Below, in pieces: positions 21,222 through 33,014 of a stretch of 64,000 bases of DNA. The translations under genes were made by a program, and so were the position numbers. The DNA comes from Anaspis maculata. Taxonomy: Eukaryota; Arthropoda; Insecta; Coleoptera; Scraptiidae. The notes below the pieces were generated by a model, which made no database searches, was not told the origin of the DNA, and was given only the letters and a program-made list of their open reading frames with translations. How positions within the stretch are numbered: position 1 is the first letter of the stretch; every line of letters begins with the position of its first letter. Location: the NCBI GenBank assembly GCA_949128115.1, contig OX421961.1:51508171-51572170 (forward strand), given 5' to 3'.

Positions 21222-22178
21222 ACTACTCAAAAAGTATAAACGCGGAAAATTTGCACATCATGCTCGAATGGCCAATAATGAGTCCGATTGGAATCAAAGA
21301 AAGAATTACTGCTCTAGCTCTATTTGTCTAGAAGATATCACTTCTGGAAATTTCCAGTGACTTGAGCAGTAACAAAATCACCCATGATGGGACTAATTGG
21401 TAACCGTGGTAATTTTGATGCAACGTATGGTTACAAGTCTTGCACTTTTATTCATGCTGGAGTCAATTAGTGTGAATGTGATGTCGCAGCATGCTTCAAT
21501 GGTTATCTCCCATGAAGAGGTCCAGAGGATAATCTCTTCTGGGGGCCCATGAGGTCAAATTTTCTTATGGTATAATTCATCCAGCAATTGTGTACGTTTC
21601 TGTGAATTTCCAAGAAAAAGCAACAGCTCCAGCAAATTCTGTATCAAAAAATCCAAATTCCACAAAAAAATCAAGAACTCTTTGAAGAAACAAAATACGA
21701 TCTAAAGTCGAAAACCGTTTCGAGATATTGAAATCCGCTTTCTAAAATTGAAGAGAAAAAAAATCCAAAATTTTTCTTGAAGAAGTTCCACGACCTCAAA
21801 AATTAACATTTTTGACACTCCTTCCTTTGGCACCCTGTGTATCATGGACAAAGTCGATGGTGTCGTAGGTCGATACAACGTCTTGCAGCTGAAGAAAAGC
21901 TCTACCAGGGACCATTAACTTCTTTCAAATCGGATATTTTCCCCCTAAGATATCCTTGCCTGAAATTAGAGCAAATTTTTCCCTATGCTTAACTTTTGAC
22001 GAGCAGTTTACTTTCTTCAAGCAAGAGATATTTTTTTTACTATTTCAAGTACACTATCAAACCAAAGAACATCCTTGTAGCTTTGGAAAGAGACCAAATT
22101 GGTAAGAATCCGTCAAAGAATAAACCCACACGGATTCATTTCGCAACACTTATTTCACCAATATGTCTCCGTCCTTAA

Positions 22179-23620
22179 GTTGGAAACATTTAATAGGTAC
22201 CGAGGTAGGTCCCAATACATTTCACTCACCTTTACAATTTTGCGCAATAATTACAAAACTGCTAGCGAGCTTATTGGAAAAAAAATGGTCTAAACTTCAT
22301 TCCATTAGTTTGAATCATTTGACTTTTTTCGTAATAAGAGAGGTAATCAACACCTTCAACTCAATTGTCATAGTTAGCCTCGTAGTTAGCAGTCGAAGAA
22401 GGCTGTGCGCATTATTTTGTCACTTTCCATAGTTAATGACAAGAATCTATATCCGTTAGTTGGATACAGCAGTTACAGTATTTATTATACATATTGGATT
22501 TGAGTGAAATAATAGGTATGTCTCGAGGTATGTCTCAACAACACTCAAAACCAGTGCTAGAACAGTTTATTACGGTTAAAATTTTCGGTTGGGACGTACT
22601 CGCCCAAAGGGAAATGTTATCAATCCGGCTCGCGTAAAACAGCGGAAAAACGAAGCAAAACATCGGTCGAACGGTTTTGTAGGAGCGCGATAAGACGGAA
22701 GATAATTTTTGTTGAATAAAGAAATTGCATTCTTTGGTTAAAATTGAAAGAGGCAAGATAGCTGCGTGCTATGTGGATATTTCCAAATAACGCCTAATCG
22801 ATTGCCATAGTTTTCCGAATTACCGAAATATTGTACATATACTGTATATAATAATTATTTTTGGAAAACTGACCCAGAGAATCGCTGGTAAGACATAAAA
22901 TCGTCGTGATCTCCGTCGCGTAACTTAATAAATTCTTTTTAGGCCGTTCGAATCCTCTTTTATATTCTTTGTCGTATGTAACCGAAACCTGCGAGTTGTA
23001 ATTACGCCTACCGACGTCTGAGTGTGCGATTTGTACCTACCTACTGTGTGTTGGACTCAGCAAACCGAAACCAATTTCTGAAATTCGTTATCGAAACCAT
23101 TGAGCGTCTGGAGTGCAACATTCTCACCTGTATCGTGACTGTACCGATCTGTATACGCTGCCTTCCATCAAAGAGACCTCTGCCGATCACAGAAGATCGA
23201 TATAATCACAATCGAACTACCGATGCAAGTTTGTTAAGAAGCAGAACAAAGATGAAGTTATCGCCAATATCCTATTGAATGCGTATCGTCGTTTTACAAG
23301 TATCTACTGCCAGTTAACCATTAATATCGCGACATTGTGTATAACCCTTACAATTTCGTTGTAGTCGTCGAACTTGAGACTGATCAGTACCTAGTTCTAA
23401 ATATTTTCACGAAATTCTACGTATTTACGTTCAGATATATTTTGGGTATATTTCTCATGGGTGGTATGCTTGCATAACTTTGATTGTTTTAGGGATATAT
23501 ACGCGTTAATCCTAAATTGCTTATTCAAACAATAATTGTCTCACGATTTCAATCAATTCTATTAAATTTGTTTTATCTTATGTATTGCCATTTTCTTTAT
23601 CTGTGTGAGTGATTTATCCT
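22179..23620. other. No gene recognised; possible unique host sequence
   Basis: No inverted-repeat pair is seen. Positions 22550-23280 are less AT-rich than the surroundings and contain short open frames (minus strand 22535-22756, plus strand 23024-23278) with no recognisable domain. It could include untranslated exon sequence, but nothing here proves it. Confidence 0.35.
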
Positions 23621-23623
23621 TTG

Positions 23624-25398
23624 TACACCGAGAAAAAAGAAGCGGAAGCAATACGCGATAAAGCGTTGGTCCTACTTGCTGTAGCAGTTAAATAGGCGCC
23701 AACTTATACATGGTGGTAATAATACTACTACAAAATAGTAAATGTGATATAGTTCCGTAATACACTACTTCTCGTATATATTCGCAGTGAATGGAGTAGT
23801 AGATTTTACCACTACAGTATAGTGGATTTTACCACTACAGCAAAGTAAATTTCAACATTCCCTGTCGTCAACAGAATGTTTTCGTGGTTGTAAGGAATAC
23901 TGCATTATAGTAATAAGAGATACCATATTAGATGGTTTTACCTACCTTACGGAAAGATTGCTATCACATATCTGGTCGGTAACATTAACCGTTACGTTTC
24001 ATTATTTATAAATATACTTGTAATATTGGGAATAAATAAAAAGAATCGAAATTTAATACAATAATATGTAATTTAAAAAAAAAGAACCATACAATTAAAA
24101 TTCAATGAAATTTTCATAATTAACATACGTACGTAGATTACAAGACATCATAGGGACAGATAAATTTTCATGAAACAAAACAAAAATGGGAGAACGTAAA
24201 AAAATACAGATTACAAAGAAAATTAAAAATGAGAAGGGGTTACATTCAATTTTAGATTGCGGATTTCATAAAATAAACTATAGTTATGTAACTTAGTAAT
24301 TAATCAGTACAAATAACATGATAGCTTGAAGCCTCGGAAGAAATTATGTTATAAAGGTCCGTATTTAGGGACTCTGGTAGCATCCGAGACTTCATAGTTT
24401 TAATTTTGCGAACTATAAGATAATCCTCACTCACGTGAGGTACAAATTCTCTCCACTTCAGCCTTAGATCAGCCCTTAGCTTAGCCCTTAGCCCTCTTGA
24501 GGCACTAGTTGCATCAAATCTTCTTCCGTCAAAAGGAAAGCTCCGTCATCCAGAAAATTTGCTATAAAATAAACCGTTTCAGATTAATTCATGCTAACAA
24601 CCTAACCTTTTTATTTCAAAATAAAACCGGAAACTCCTAAGTCATGGATACTCTAGCAACTTACAACAAATACCTAGCTAAAGCGCTTAAGCTGATAAAT
24701 GCAAACCATTGATGGCAACAGAAACCATGCCGAAGCTGAATGGCAAATGCGTGCAGCTAAACTACCTACGTATCTACGACCACAACTACACTACAGTGCA
24801 ACTAGGTAGCTACTTCACCACAATATAAAATTTAGTACCTACCTTCGAAGACTGATTTCAGTTCTTGTGGAATACCAGGCGTCTAGCTACTTTTCCATTG
24901 CCCTCGCAGAAACAGAAACACCACACACCGGAACCGCAAGAAAAATGGAGAACAAGCACCGACAAGAAAAATATGGCTTGGGCGCGTGGGGTGAGATGCT
25001 TCCCATCAAAAACCCGAATAAAATCACATGATCACAATACAGAAATCTCATTGGCTGACCGACTCGATTATTACCGATCGTAGTCGTGTAACAGAGCGTA
25101 ACTTCAGTAGCAGTGATGGTAACATTTCTGTAGTGGTAATTTCTACCATTTGAACGTAGGATACATAACTATGGAGATATTTGACGGTGAATACTTCTAC
25201 GAAGATGTTATTAACAACATATGTAGTGGTGGCTGCCACTGCACAGTTCAACTATTTTGAAGTAGTATTTCTCACAATTTGTAAAGCTGTCACTTAGTCT
25301 TAGAGCCGTTGTACGAACCGTTTTTTAAAGTATTGATAATCAGTTGATAAGAACTGCTACATTTAGTTAATGGGAAGTTCAATATTTTTCTGAGTGTA
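23624..25398. mobile_element. Possible DNA transposon with TACACCGAGAAAAA ends
   Basis: TACACCGAGAAAAAA at 23624 and ATTTTTCTGAGTGTA ending at 25398 form an imperfect terminal inverted repeat. Subterminal AGTGGTAAAATCTACCACTACA-type words recur at 23795-23850 and 25110-25152. No clear target duplication. The decayed SAM-like exon (24300-24561) lies inside. Confidence 0.4.
24300..24561 (-). pseudogene. Decayed SAM-like domain exon
   Basis: Read on the minus strand, a plausible splice acceptor TTTATTTTATAG is followed from 24561 by codons for NFLDDGAFLLTEEDLMQLVP. This matches the helix-turn core of SAM domains (acidic residue, DG, a run of Leu, T-E-E-D-L). After a frame break the sequence resumes in another frame with GLRAKLRADLRLKWREFVP, and continues to a stop at 24300-24302. 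The break falls in a tandem of TTAGCCC/TTAGC units (24471-24493), as expected of replication slippage. SAM domains mediate protein-protein contacts. In insects similar SAM-like N-termini occur in dispersed uncharacterised families. Other exons are not visible. Either a pseudogene fragment or cargo of the enclosing element. Confidence 0.5.
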
Positions 25399-25399
25399 T

Positions 25400-26320
25400 G
25401 TGCGAATAGAACTCAACTGTTGCCTTCCGTGATAGTGGCCTGCGACATTGTTACGAATTTTTCTTTAAGGTACTATTGCAGGTGGCGCCCTTAATTTTGT
25501 GAAAAGAGTAATTTCTAAAACCCTCCCAATCTTCTGCTGAGCTCGGGCTCAGTTTTGTGTCACCAAATTCGTTATTTTTAATAAGTTTGGTGACAAGTTC
25601 TAGTTCTACACCTAATAATTACTGTGAAAGAAGGCAAGGGAATTTACGTGGGTGAATGACAGCGCATCATGGTTCTGTCAAAAACGAAGTTTTGAAATTA
25701 ACACCCCAAGGCAAAACTTAGGATAGATTATAGATTATTTGAGAGAGTTTGGGGCGTTTTTAAATGTTTTATTTACCGAAAAACTGTAAGCGACCGTGGT
25801 GGCTTTGGCTCGGACGACTCAACCCTCCCCTACTCATCCACGAGGAAAAACACATTTCTCGCAACAACCCCAGATACGTCCAACGTCCGCGGCTAAATGC
25901 CACCCTGAAGACAGGCATTATCGGAATGGCAGTTTATGTTTCCTGATGGTTGCTCCAAGGAGCTGCGGGATTTTTATGTGTTATCGCCGATATTGACGTT
26001 ATATGTATTACGGCCGTAAATTGCGCCGGGGCCGTTTGTTTCGAGTTTCCTTTCGGGGTTTCCCCTTCAAGAGATGTATACTCACCAATGTGAAGCGGGT
26101 TTCGAGATTTCAATTCGTTTAATTGATGAAACCAAGGACCGAGGTCCTTCTTTGGTATCTAAAGAGCGCACGGTAGGTATAGTCTGCTTAAGTATGGGTA
26201 TGGTAATTGAGAGATGCTTTTACGAGTGCGAGTTGAAAGGCTACATAAAAAGTAGTTCCACTTAGGTGTAACCTGCTCACTCATTCATTCACTCACCATT
26301 CAATCATTCATTATATTTGG
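25400..26320. other. No gene recognised; TCATTCA microsatellite at the right
   Basis: No gene could be supported. A degenerate TCATTCATTCAC run occupies about 26279-26311, directly left of the hAT element. Two overlapping 60-66-codon frames near 25764-25996 have no recognisable domain. Confidence 0.4.
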
Positions 26321-26329
26321 GAGCAAAAC

Positions 26330-26977
26330 CAGTGGGGTAACAAGAAGGGGTGCAGAGGGTGCATGGCACCTCGGCGCCGAGCAGAAACAGGCGCCGGGAC
26401 TAAGCGCCGGTGATTTTTGTAGGAATTAAAAAAATCTCAGGCGCCGATAGGTAGGAGAAGGCAGTTTTAATTTTTCCCCTAATAATTTATTGATTGTATT
26501 GCATTAGTTTCAAATGTCCAAAATGTTGATAAAGTTTTCTAACTTCTCCATTATTACATAATTTATTTTTTCTCAATATCCATCAACTGCTATACTGCTA
26601 ATAAACTAATAAATATTAGGTAGGTATATTTAAGCAAGTTTAGTGATTTGTCTTATTGTTTCATATTTACCAGCCGATTTCAGGAAATTATTGAAATAAA
26701 TATGTTAAAAAGCAGTATTTTACGACAGTTCACACAGTACACAGAAGATGATTTTTTAGTTCCACATTTTTTCCCTCATCCTTTAAATTTGGAGTTGAAT
26801 TCCAAATTGAATCTGGTTTTTGTCGACAATTAACGAGAATTTTTTTATTATTATCAGCAATATTGTTATTATTATTTACAAAAAAAATTCGCTTGCGGCG
26901 CGCCCAAGAGTTCAACATGATAGATAGGCGCCAATATCTAACGCACTTCGGCGCCAACTGAAGTAGTTACGCCACTG
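26330..26977. mobile_element. Non-autonomous hAT element, 648 bp
   Basis: CAGTGGGGTAAC at the left and GTTACGCCACTG at the right are terminal inverted repeats, with an 8-bp duplication AGCAAAAC (26322-26329 and 26978-26985). Subterminal GGCGCC words cluster at both ends. CAGTGGCG-type ends with 8-bp duplications are typical of hAT. Short internal frames show no transposase signature. Confidence 0.88.
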
Positions 26978-26989
26978 AGCAAAACTTAT

Positions 26990-29059
26990 TTTGTCTTGTC
27001 TTCTAATGGCTGTTTCATGTTGCGAGAAGGGATCTTTCATAGTTTCAGTCCAACTAAAATAGGTACATGTCAGTGAACAGGAACAGAGCTACCCTGACCA
27101 GAACAACGAAAGATTAGGTAGGTATAACGGTGGATCCTTGGGTGGATCCGAGGGTGGATCTGTATTTAAACTGAACTGCTGTTCGGGGTACAGGCTGAAC
27201 AATAAATGACTTCATACTGGCGCCACTATGGTTTTGTTTGGTTACTATGGTACATTGGTTTGGTATTTGTTGATATTAATACTCGTTCCAAATTAAAGTA
27301 GGCATTAACAATAATGTGTTTCTTCCATTCCGGTACAAAAAAAAAAACGTATCGTAAGAAGAAAGTCTGGGAGCGACTGATTAGCAGGTTTCTAATCACG
27401 GCTGCTATTTAATCTGAGTGACAGTGACACTTGGTCAAGAATTTTTACAACAAGATAACAACAAGATATTCTTGTCTGCATCAGTCTCTGTTAGCACAGA
27501 TAAGCCTATCAGTGAATTTAATGATCAATTTTCTGTACTGAAATTACAATCAGGTGCGTTCAGTGTCTGACTAATGGACCTTTGATGCGTTGATTGACCA
27601 CTGTTTGGTAGCTACCATGGCGGATTTTTCAGTCCAGTATTTGGGGCCATGACGATATAAGCGATATCAGTCCAGCTTAGAGACAGGTCCATGGGTATAC
27701 CTAATAACTATTTATGTAATAATTGTCGTAGGCGTGCAAAGGCAATGAAATAACTCGACTCCAGTCCTCTACGGCGGACATTGCAAGTTTCTATGAAGAA
27801 AATTTAACCATAAGGTCCTCAGATGATGCCAAAAACAGCAGTGTAATTTATTTTAGAAAATTTGGCTCGTGACAGAAATACGACTCCTCTTTTGCAGTGT
27901 TTTTCGCTAATAAACTGCTGAAAGTATGTAACTTCAATTTGAAAGACCTAAATTTTGACTCACTGTCTACCTTCAAATCAAATTTCAGTAAAATCCCACC
28001 AACGCGCTGGTTTCAAAGTGAGTGACAGACATGATGAAGTCGATTTCAGAAAAAAAAACTCCACTATTATAATTCATACTTAAATTAATATGACCTCCTG
28101 AGGACTATATGAGTGAATTCTTGCACAGAAACTTAGTAGGGTTACGAGCTCATAAATGGAAACACTTGAACACAGACTGTTCTTCTTTTTCAATTTGAGC
28201 CTATGTTTTTTTATTTTTCTACCCGATCTTCACGACATGCGACAGTACAAAATAGACGCTCTCTTATATTACTAGCCAAGTTCTCATGAAAAGATTACTT
28301 CACAATTGGTCAGAATATGAGAAAGTCAAGTGGTTCCATTTATGCGATCGTAAGTCGTAACTGTACCTAACTGATCCCTTGCGAACAAATGAACACTGCA
28401 AGCTGGTTTATGCTTCGCCTATCCTAATCCTATCTACCGAGTAGAGGTCAGTGATGAAAGAAATTGTATAAATACCCGTCATCTTCAAAGGTCAAAACCA
28501 ATGACTCGTTAAAACCCATAGTCTCATGACAATTAAATCATTCTTGAATAGCGATGACAATCACTGGTAACCATTTGAAAATGAGAGCAGAGCTACCTGC
28601 GTGCTCATCAGGCGTGATCCCTGCTCATTAGTGACTTCACTTTTGCCAATTTGAGCGTACCCAACATTATGTGACACAACAGGAGACAAGAAACAGATGG
28701 AATGGCAACTTGCGGCCATACAAAAAAGTTATAACCCTTGGACAAGTAGGCCAGAATCCAGATAGATAAGAATACAATAATGTACCTCTTTAAAATAAGG
28801 AACGGCGATGATTTCTGCGACGGGCGTCACTCCTCAAGATAAGAAGCCTCGAGCGTCGGACGCACCCCCACAATGACACAACATGATGAATTACATATAG
28901 ATTGTTTACGTCTTATTTGAAATGTTTGTTTACATTTAGGTAAATTACGATTATTATTAATTATTATTATTAATTCGAGAAACAGTGATAAAACACACCA
29001 ATAATTAATTATTACACAATCAACTTCGAAGTTTGTGGATCGTTGTGACGTTTACAAGA
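26990..29059. other. About 2 kb with no recognised gene or repeat
   Basis: No paired inverted repeat, RNA gene or domain. Two GGTGGATC words at about 27130-27160 form a short tandem. Possible intron or intergenic DNA. Confidence 0.35.
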
Positions 29060-29420
29060 CACATAAATTGACACGGACATCGGTGGGTGGGAAAGAGTGT
29101 TCGTCAGAACGGTGGCGGCGACCGGCTCTCTGGCGGCACGCGTGGAGTTAACCAGGTGTTGCGCTCTCTGTGCCCGGAACGAAGAGAACTACCCCCATGC
29201 TGCAAGAGGACTGCAGACTGACTCCGCCCGGACAGCGGACCTGAAATCCGGACCCGGACGACTCCGGACGACCACCCCCGAGCCTCCTCCCGGAAACTCG
29301 GGCCGTCAGGCTCCTCTGGCTTCTGGCAGTCGCACGCCACCGTGCGACGGAACCCCGCACAAATAAGAAGAGCTTTCGAGGGGGTTGCACAATTGCACAT
29401 GAAGTACTGCAACTGCTTGC
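29060..29420. other. GC- and CpG-rich island of unknown function
   Basis: Conspicuously GC-rich compared with the AT-rich surroundings. Overlapping open frames on both strands (89, 102 and 100 codons) are expected in stop-poor GC-rich DNA and show no domain. It could be a promoter/first-exon island or the 5' untranslated region of a retroelement; I cannot decide. Confidence 0.4.
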
Positions 29421-29481
29421 ACGCAGAAGTGTTAACGGCGTTATCACCAAATCAAAACACTGATCAAGGTTATACTCCTTA

Positions 29482-30667
29482 TAGCCCAGGAATTTTAGGT
29501 GAAATTTTGGTCAAACCCGGAAATAAATATGTCTCTTTTAAAAATTTGCACGAATGGCTCCCAAGCAATGCTTAACAATATACTGAAAGCTCCCGTCCAG
29601 CAAGTGTGTGGTACATAGATGTTTTGAGCAAGAAAGAAATAAGTGCCGCCAAATTTCGTAGCGCCTGATTGAGAGATGATGGAAAACCCTAACTGCATAC
29701 TCAATTTAATTCTTTTATTTTGTTGCTGTCTGCTGAGTTTGGTTCCAATCCATCCAATAGATTTTGAATAATTAAATCGCAAAGTTTTGAATTTGGATAA
29801 TTTTTATTATTTGACATATGACAGATAAAGAAGTACTTTTAACTGTTCTGAATACAGTTTTCCAACGGCTTCCAAACGACATATTGCATTTCAAGTTCTG
29901 TGAATTAAAGATTATGTCATGTTTTGACAGTGACTTTTATGTTTGACAGATGACAGCCAAAACTTGACGGGCTCATTCTACAGCAAAACTATGTTTGCAT
30001 ACCAAATGTCAATTCGATCAAATCAACCGTTTGGTAGTTATTGTGAAATATCACAGACAGACACACACACAGCCAGGCACACACAAAGTTTGACACACAG
30101 ACAGACAAACTTTTATCTGGAAATGGTCCTGATCGTCTCAGAGGGGCTCAAAATGGATATTTCCGGGTTCATCTCGAAAAATATTTTTTAGCGCCTTCAC
30201 AATACTTTCCCTCCTTTTTGGTTGGTAGGTCGGGAGGAGGAAAATCACAGAATTCTGTTTCAAAATGTGAATTAGCTTGATTGAAAGGCATTCAGACCAA
30301 CCTGGGTCCTTCAAAATTTTAAGGAAATCAAATTTTACCGAGTTACCACTGTCGCGGAACTTACACCCTTCTTGCTCATCAAAGACTATGACGCTTACAT
30401 TTCAAGGCCTGGGGCTTCCAGAACGTGGATCAGCATTGCTTGGGGGACACGTGGGTCAACGTTGAGACTTCCAATACCCTCTTCTGAGCTACAGCAAGAG
30501 TTTATCTGATTTGAAAAAACTCCTTTCTTGCCCCAAAAAACTATGTTCCGCACACTTGTCGGGCCGGAGCTTCTAGTATGTTGTTCAGCATTGGTTAAAG
30601 GCCGTTTGTGCAAAATTTCAAAAGGGACATATTTATTTCAGGGTTAAACCCTAAAATGCCTGGGCTA
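29482..30667. mobile_element. Foldback element with TAGCCCAGG ends and TTA duplication
   Basis: TAGCCCAGGAATTTTAGG at the left is mirrored by CCTAAAATGCCTGGGCTA at the right. TTA occurs at 29479-29481 and 30668-30670. The arms run about 150 bp (AAATAAATATGTC, CAAGTGTGTGG, TGAGCAAGAA mirrored). Interior 29670-30120 is a diverged relative of 9800-10290. The right TTA overlaps the TTAA that bounds the next element. Confidence 0.75.
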
Positions 30668-31276
30668 TTAAGGACAGAGTCATATTGATGAAATAAGGCG
30701 TTGCGGAATCAATCAATGTGGGTTTATTCCTTGACAGAAATTCACCATTCAGATCTTTTTGGAAAGCTACAAGGATGTACTTTGGTTTGAGCCTATATAG
30801 TGGGAGCGGTACGCATATGCATACCGCATTTTGGAGTGCAGAAACGAGATTTTGCATGGGCGTACTTTATACCAAGACAAGCGATTTGACCCGCAGCACT
30901 CGATATTTCGTCCCTTAGGGGGTCAATGGGGGCCCTCCAAATTTTCAAGATGCAAGAACTTTCACAAAATGATCATTGAGTATCGTCATGTATGTCATAG
31001 GTGGAGCTTACGGGTCTATTAAAAATGTTTTCATCAAATGTCGTCGTGTACAATTCATTCTTCACATTTGAAAAAAAAAATCTTTCGCAGAGGTCAAAAA
31101 AACTGTTTTTATTTTTTCTGCTGTGCAAGGAAACGATAAATTCATATGTTTTGTTGCGTTCCCAACTAAATCGCGTTCCGTAAGCCCAAATATGAAGACA
31201 ATTTTTTCGCAATATCATTTTCCCAAAAAGAGGTGACCTCTTCAGTACACTTTTTTCAACAGCATTTTTTACAATG

Positions 31277-32877
31277 TTCCTAGTAGCCCAGGCGCCAGGG
31301 AGCAAAAATCAGCTCAATAAGGAAATAATTGTTTCCTGGCTGGAAACTAGCTTAAAACGATCTGTGTAGCTTAGATATCGACATACTAATTTCCCCCCTT
31401 TCGGAAATGTCGGCGTCATGTCGCCATCATCAACAAGAAGTGCACCAGCGTGGTTTTTGCCGAATATCTTGATTTTGGGTCATCTGACAGCAAAAGATGT
31501 AGGAAGTCATTTTGAAATCAATGAAATTTCCTACGGAATAGTTTTTAAATGACCTTTCTGCGACCTATGGTTTTTGAGATAGAGCTTCTGGAAGCGAGAG
31601 GCATTGTCGTAAAAGCGCCATGGCCACTTGACTCGAAAAACTAAAATGTCGATGTGACAAAAAAATTTAAAAATGAGATTTCTCGAGAATCCTTCATGCT
31701 ATAGTTGCGGTGATGGTCCTAAACTCTTTCTCTTGAACCGTTGATTACGAATATAGAAAAGTCAAAAACGTCACATTGTACATATACAGGGTGTACTTAG
31801 GGAATAAAATCAGATCAGAGAAATTTTACATATTTCTTCGATTTAGCCTATATGCGACACTCTAAGCACCTAACACGAGTCCAATATCAATATGGATTTT
31901 CTCTATAAGCTTCACTTAATACACGAAAGAAGTGGTCAGCTCACAGCTTTACTGTAAAATGTTTTGAAGGCCCTCTGAAATCATCAAAATATTAAAAATT
32001 TACAGTACCAAGGAATGTATATAACAGTATATTATATACCAAGGGACCAAAGTGAATTTTTAATTTGGAGATTTGGACCCAAAGGGCCCTCGAGCAACAA
32101 ACTTCACTTAAAGGATCAAAAATTCACTTTGGTTCCTTGGTATATAATATACTGTTACATACATTTCTTGCTACTGTAAATTTTGATGATTTCAGAGGGC
32201 CTTCAAAACATTTTACAGGAAGGCTGTGAGCTGACCACTTCTTGAGTGTATCAAGTGAAGCTTACAGAGCAATGCATATTGATATTGGACTTGTGATAAG
32301 TGCTTAGAGTTTCGCATAGGCTAAATCGAAGAAATATGTCAAATTTCTCTGTTCTGATTTGATTCCCGTAGTACACCCTGTATATGTACAATGTGACGTT
32401 TTTGACTTTCCAATATTCGTAATCTACGGTTCAAGAGGAAGAGTTTAAGACTATCACCACAACTATAGCATGAAGAGTTCTCGAGTAATCTCGTTTTGAA
32501 TTTTTTTTGTCACATCGACATTTTAGTTTCTCGAGTCAAGTGGCCATGGAGCTTTCACGACAATGACTCTCGCTTCCAGAAGCTCTGTCTCGAAGACCAT
32601 AGATCGCAAAAAATTGATTGAAAAACCAAACTGTAGAGAATTTCATAGGCTTCAAAATGACTCCTCACATCTTTTGCTGTCAGATGATCCAAAATTAAAA
32701 TATTCGGCAAAAACCACGCTGGTGCAATTCTTGTTGATGATGGCGACATGACGCCGACATTTCCGAAAGGGGGGAAACTAGTATGTCAAAACCTAAGCTA
32801 CACAGATCGTTTTAAGCTAGTTTCCAGCCAGGAAACAATTATTTCCTTATTGTTTGCCCTGGCGCCTGGCCTATAGT
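31277..32877. mobile_element. Nested foldback with CCAGGCGCCAGGG ends
   Basis: CCAGGCGCCAGGG at about 31290 is mirrored by CCCTGGCGCCTGG near 32870. Mirrored GAAACTAGC, TTTCGGAAATGTCGGCGTCA and AGAAGCTCTGTCTC-type words run inward. A TA-flanked CAGGGTGTAC pair lies deeper inside (31787 and 32380), and the centre near 32085 has CAGTATATTATATACC mirrored. The short open frames at 32555-32751 are palindrome shadows. Confidence 0.78.
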
Positions 32878-33014
32878 GAATAATGAAGACTGTCAATTCT
32901 CGCTGATATAAGAAGCTTGAACTCTTTTCTTAGTAATTTCCATGCAACATGGCTTCAAAACATACAAGAGAGCCCTAAAACTTTTTATTTCTGCTGGGGC
33001 GTCAAATTTTTGGC

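Larger units (their letters stand above)
15991..22174. mobile_element. Giant TTAA-flanked foldback, copy 1 (6.2 kb)
   Basis: The two ends are inverted repeats beginning GGACGG, with shared motifs GCGTTGCGAAAT and CATCCTTGTAGCTTT, and each is flanked by TTAA (15987-15990 and 22175-22178). TTAA target duplication is typical of piggyBac and Kolobok superfamilies; no transposase is present to decide. Once later insertions are removed the two arms pair almost continuously to a centre near 21000-21140. Insertions in the left arm: SINE 16028-16287, TA-foldback 16484-17673, LINE 18482-20944. Each has its empty site in the right arm. The same termini bound 30672-35689. Confidence 0.88.

Noticed and set aside
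15991..22174. Hairpins explained as assembly or long-read adapter artefacts
   Set aside because: Arms show frequent substitutions and small indels, and insertions with target duplications occur in only one arm.
29097..29450. Protein-coding gene in the GC-rich island
   Set aside because: Overlapping frames on both strands, no domain, no start context or splice evidence; open frames are expected at this base composition.
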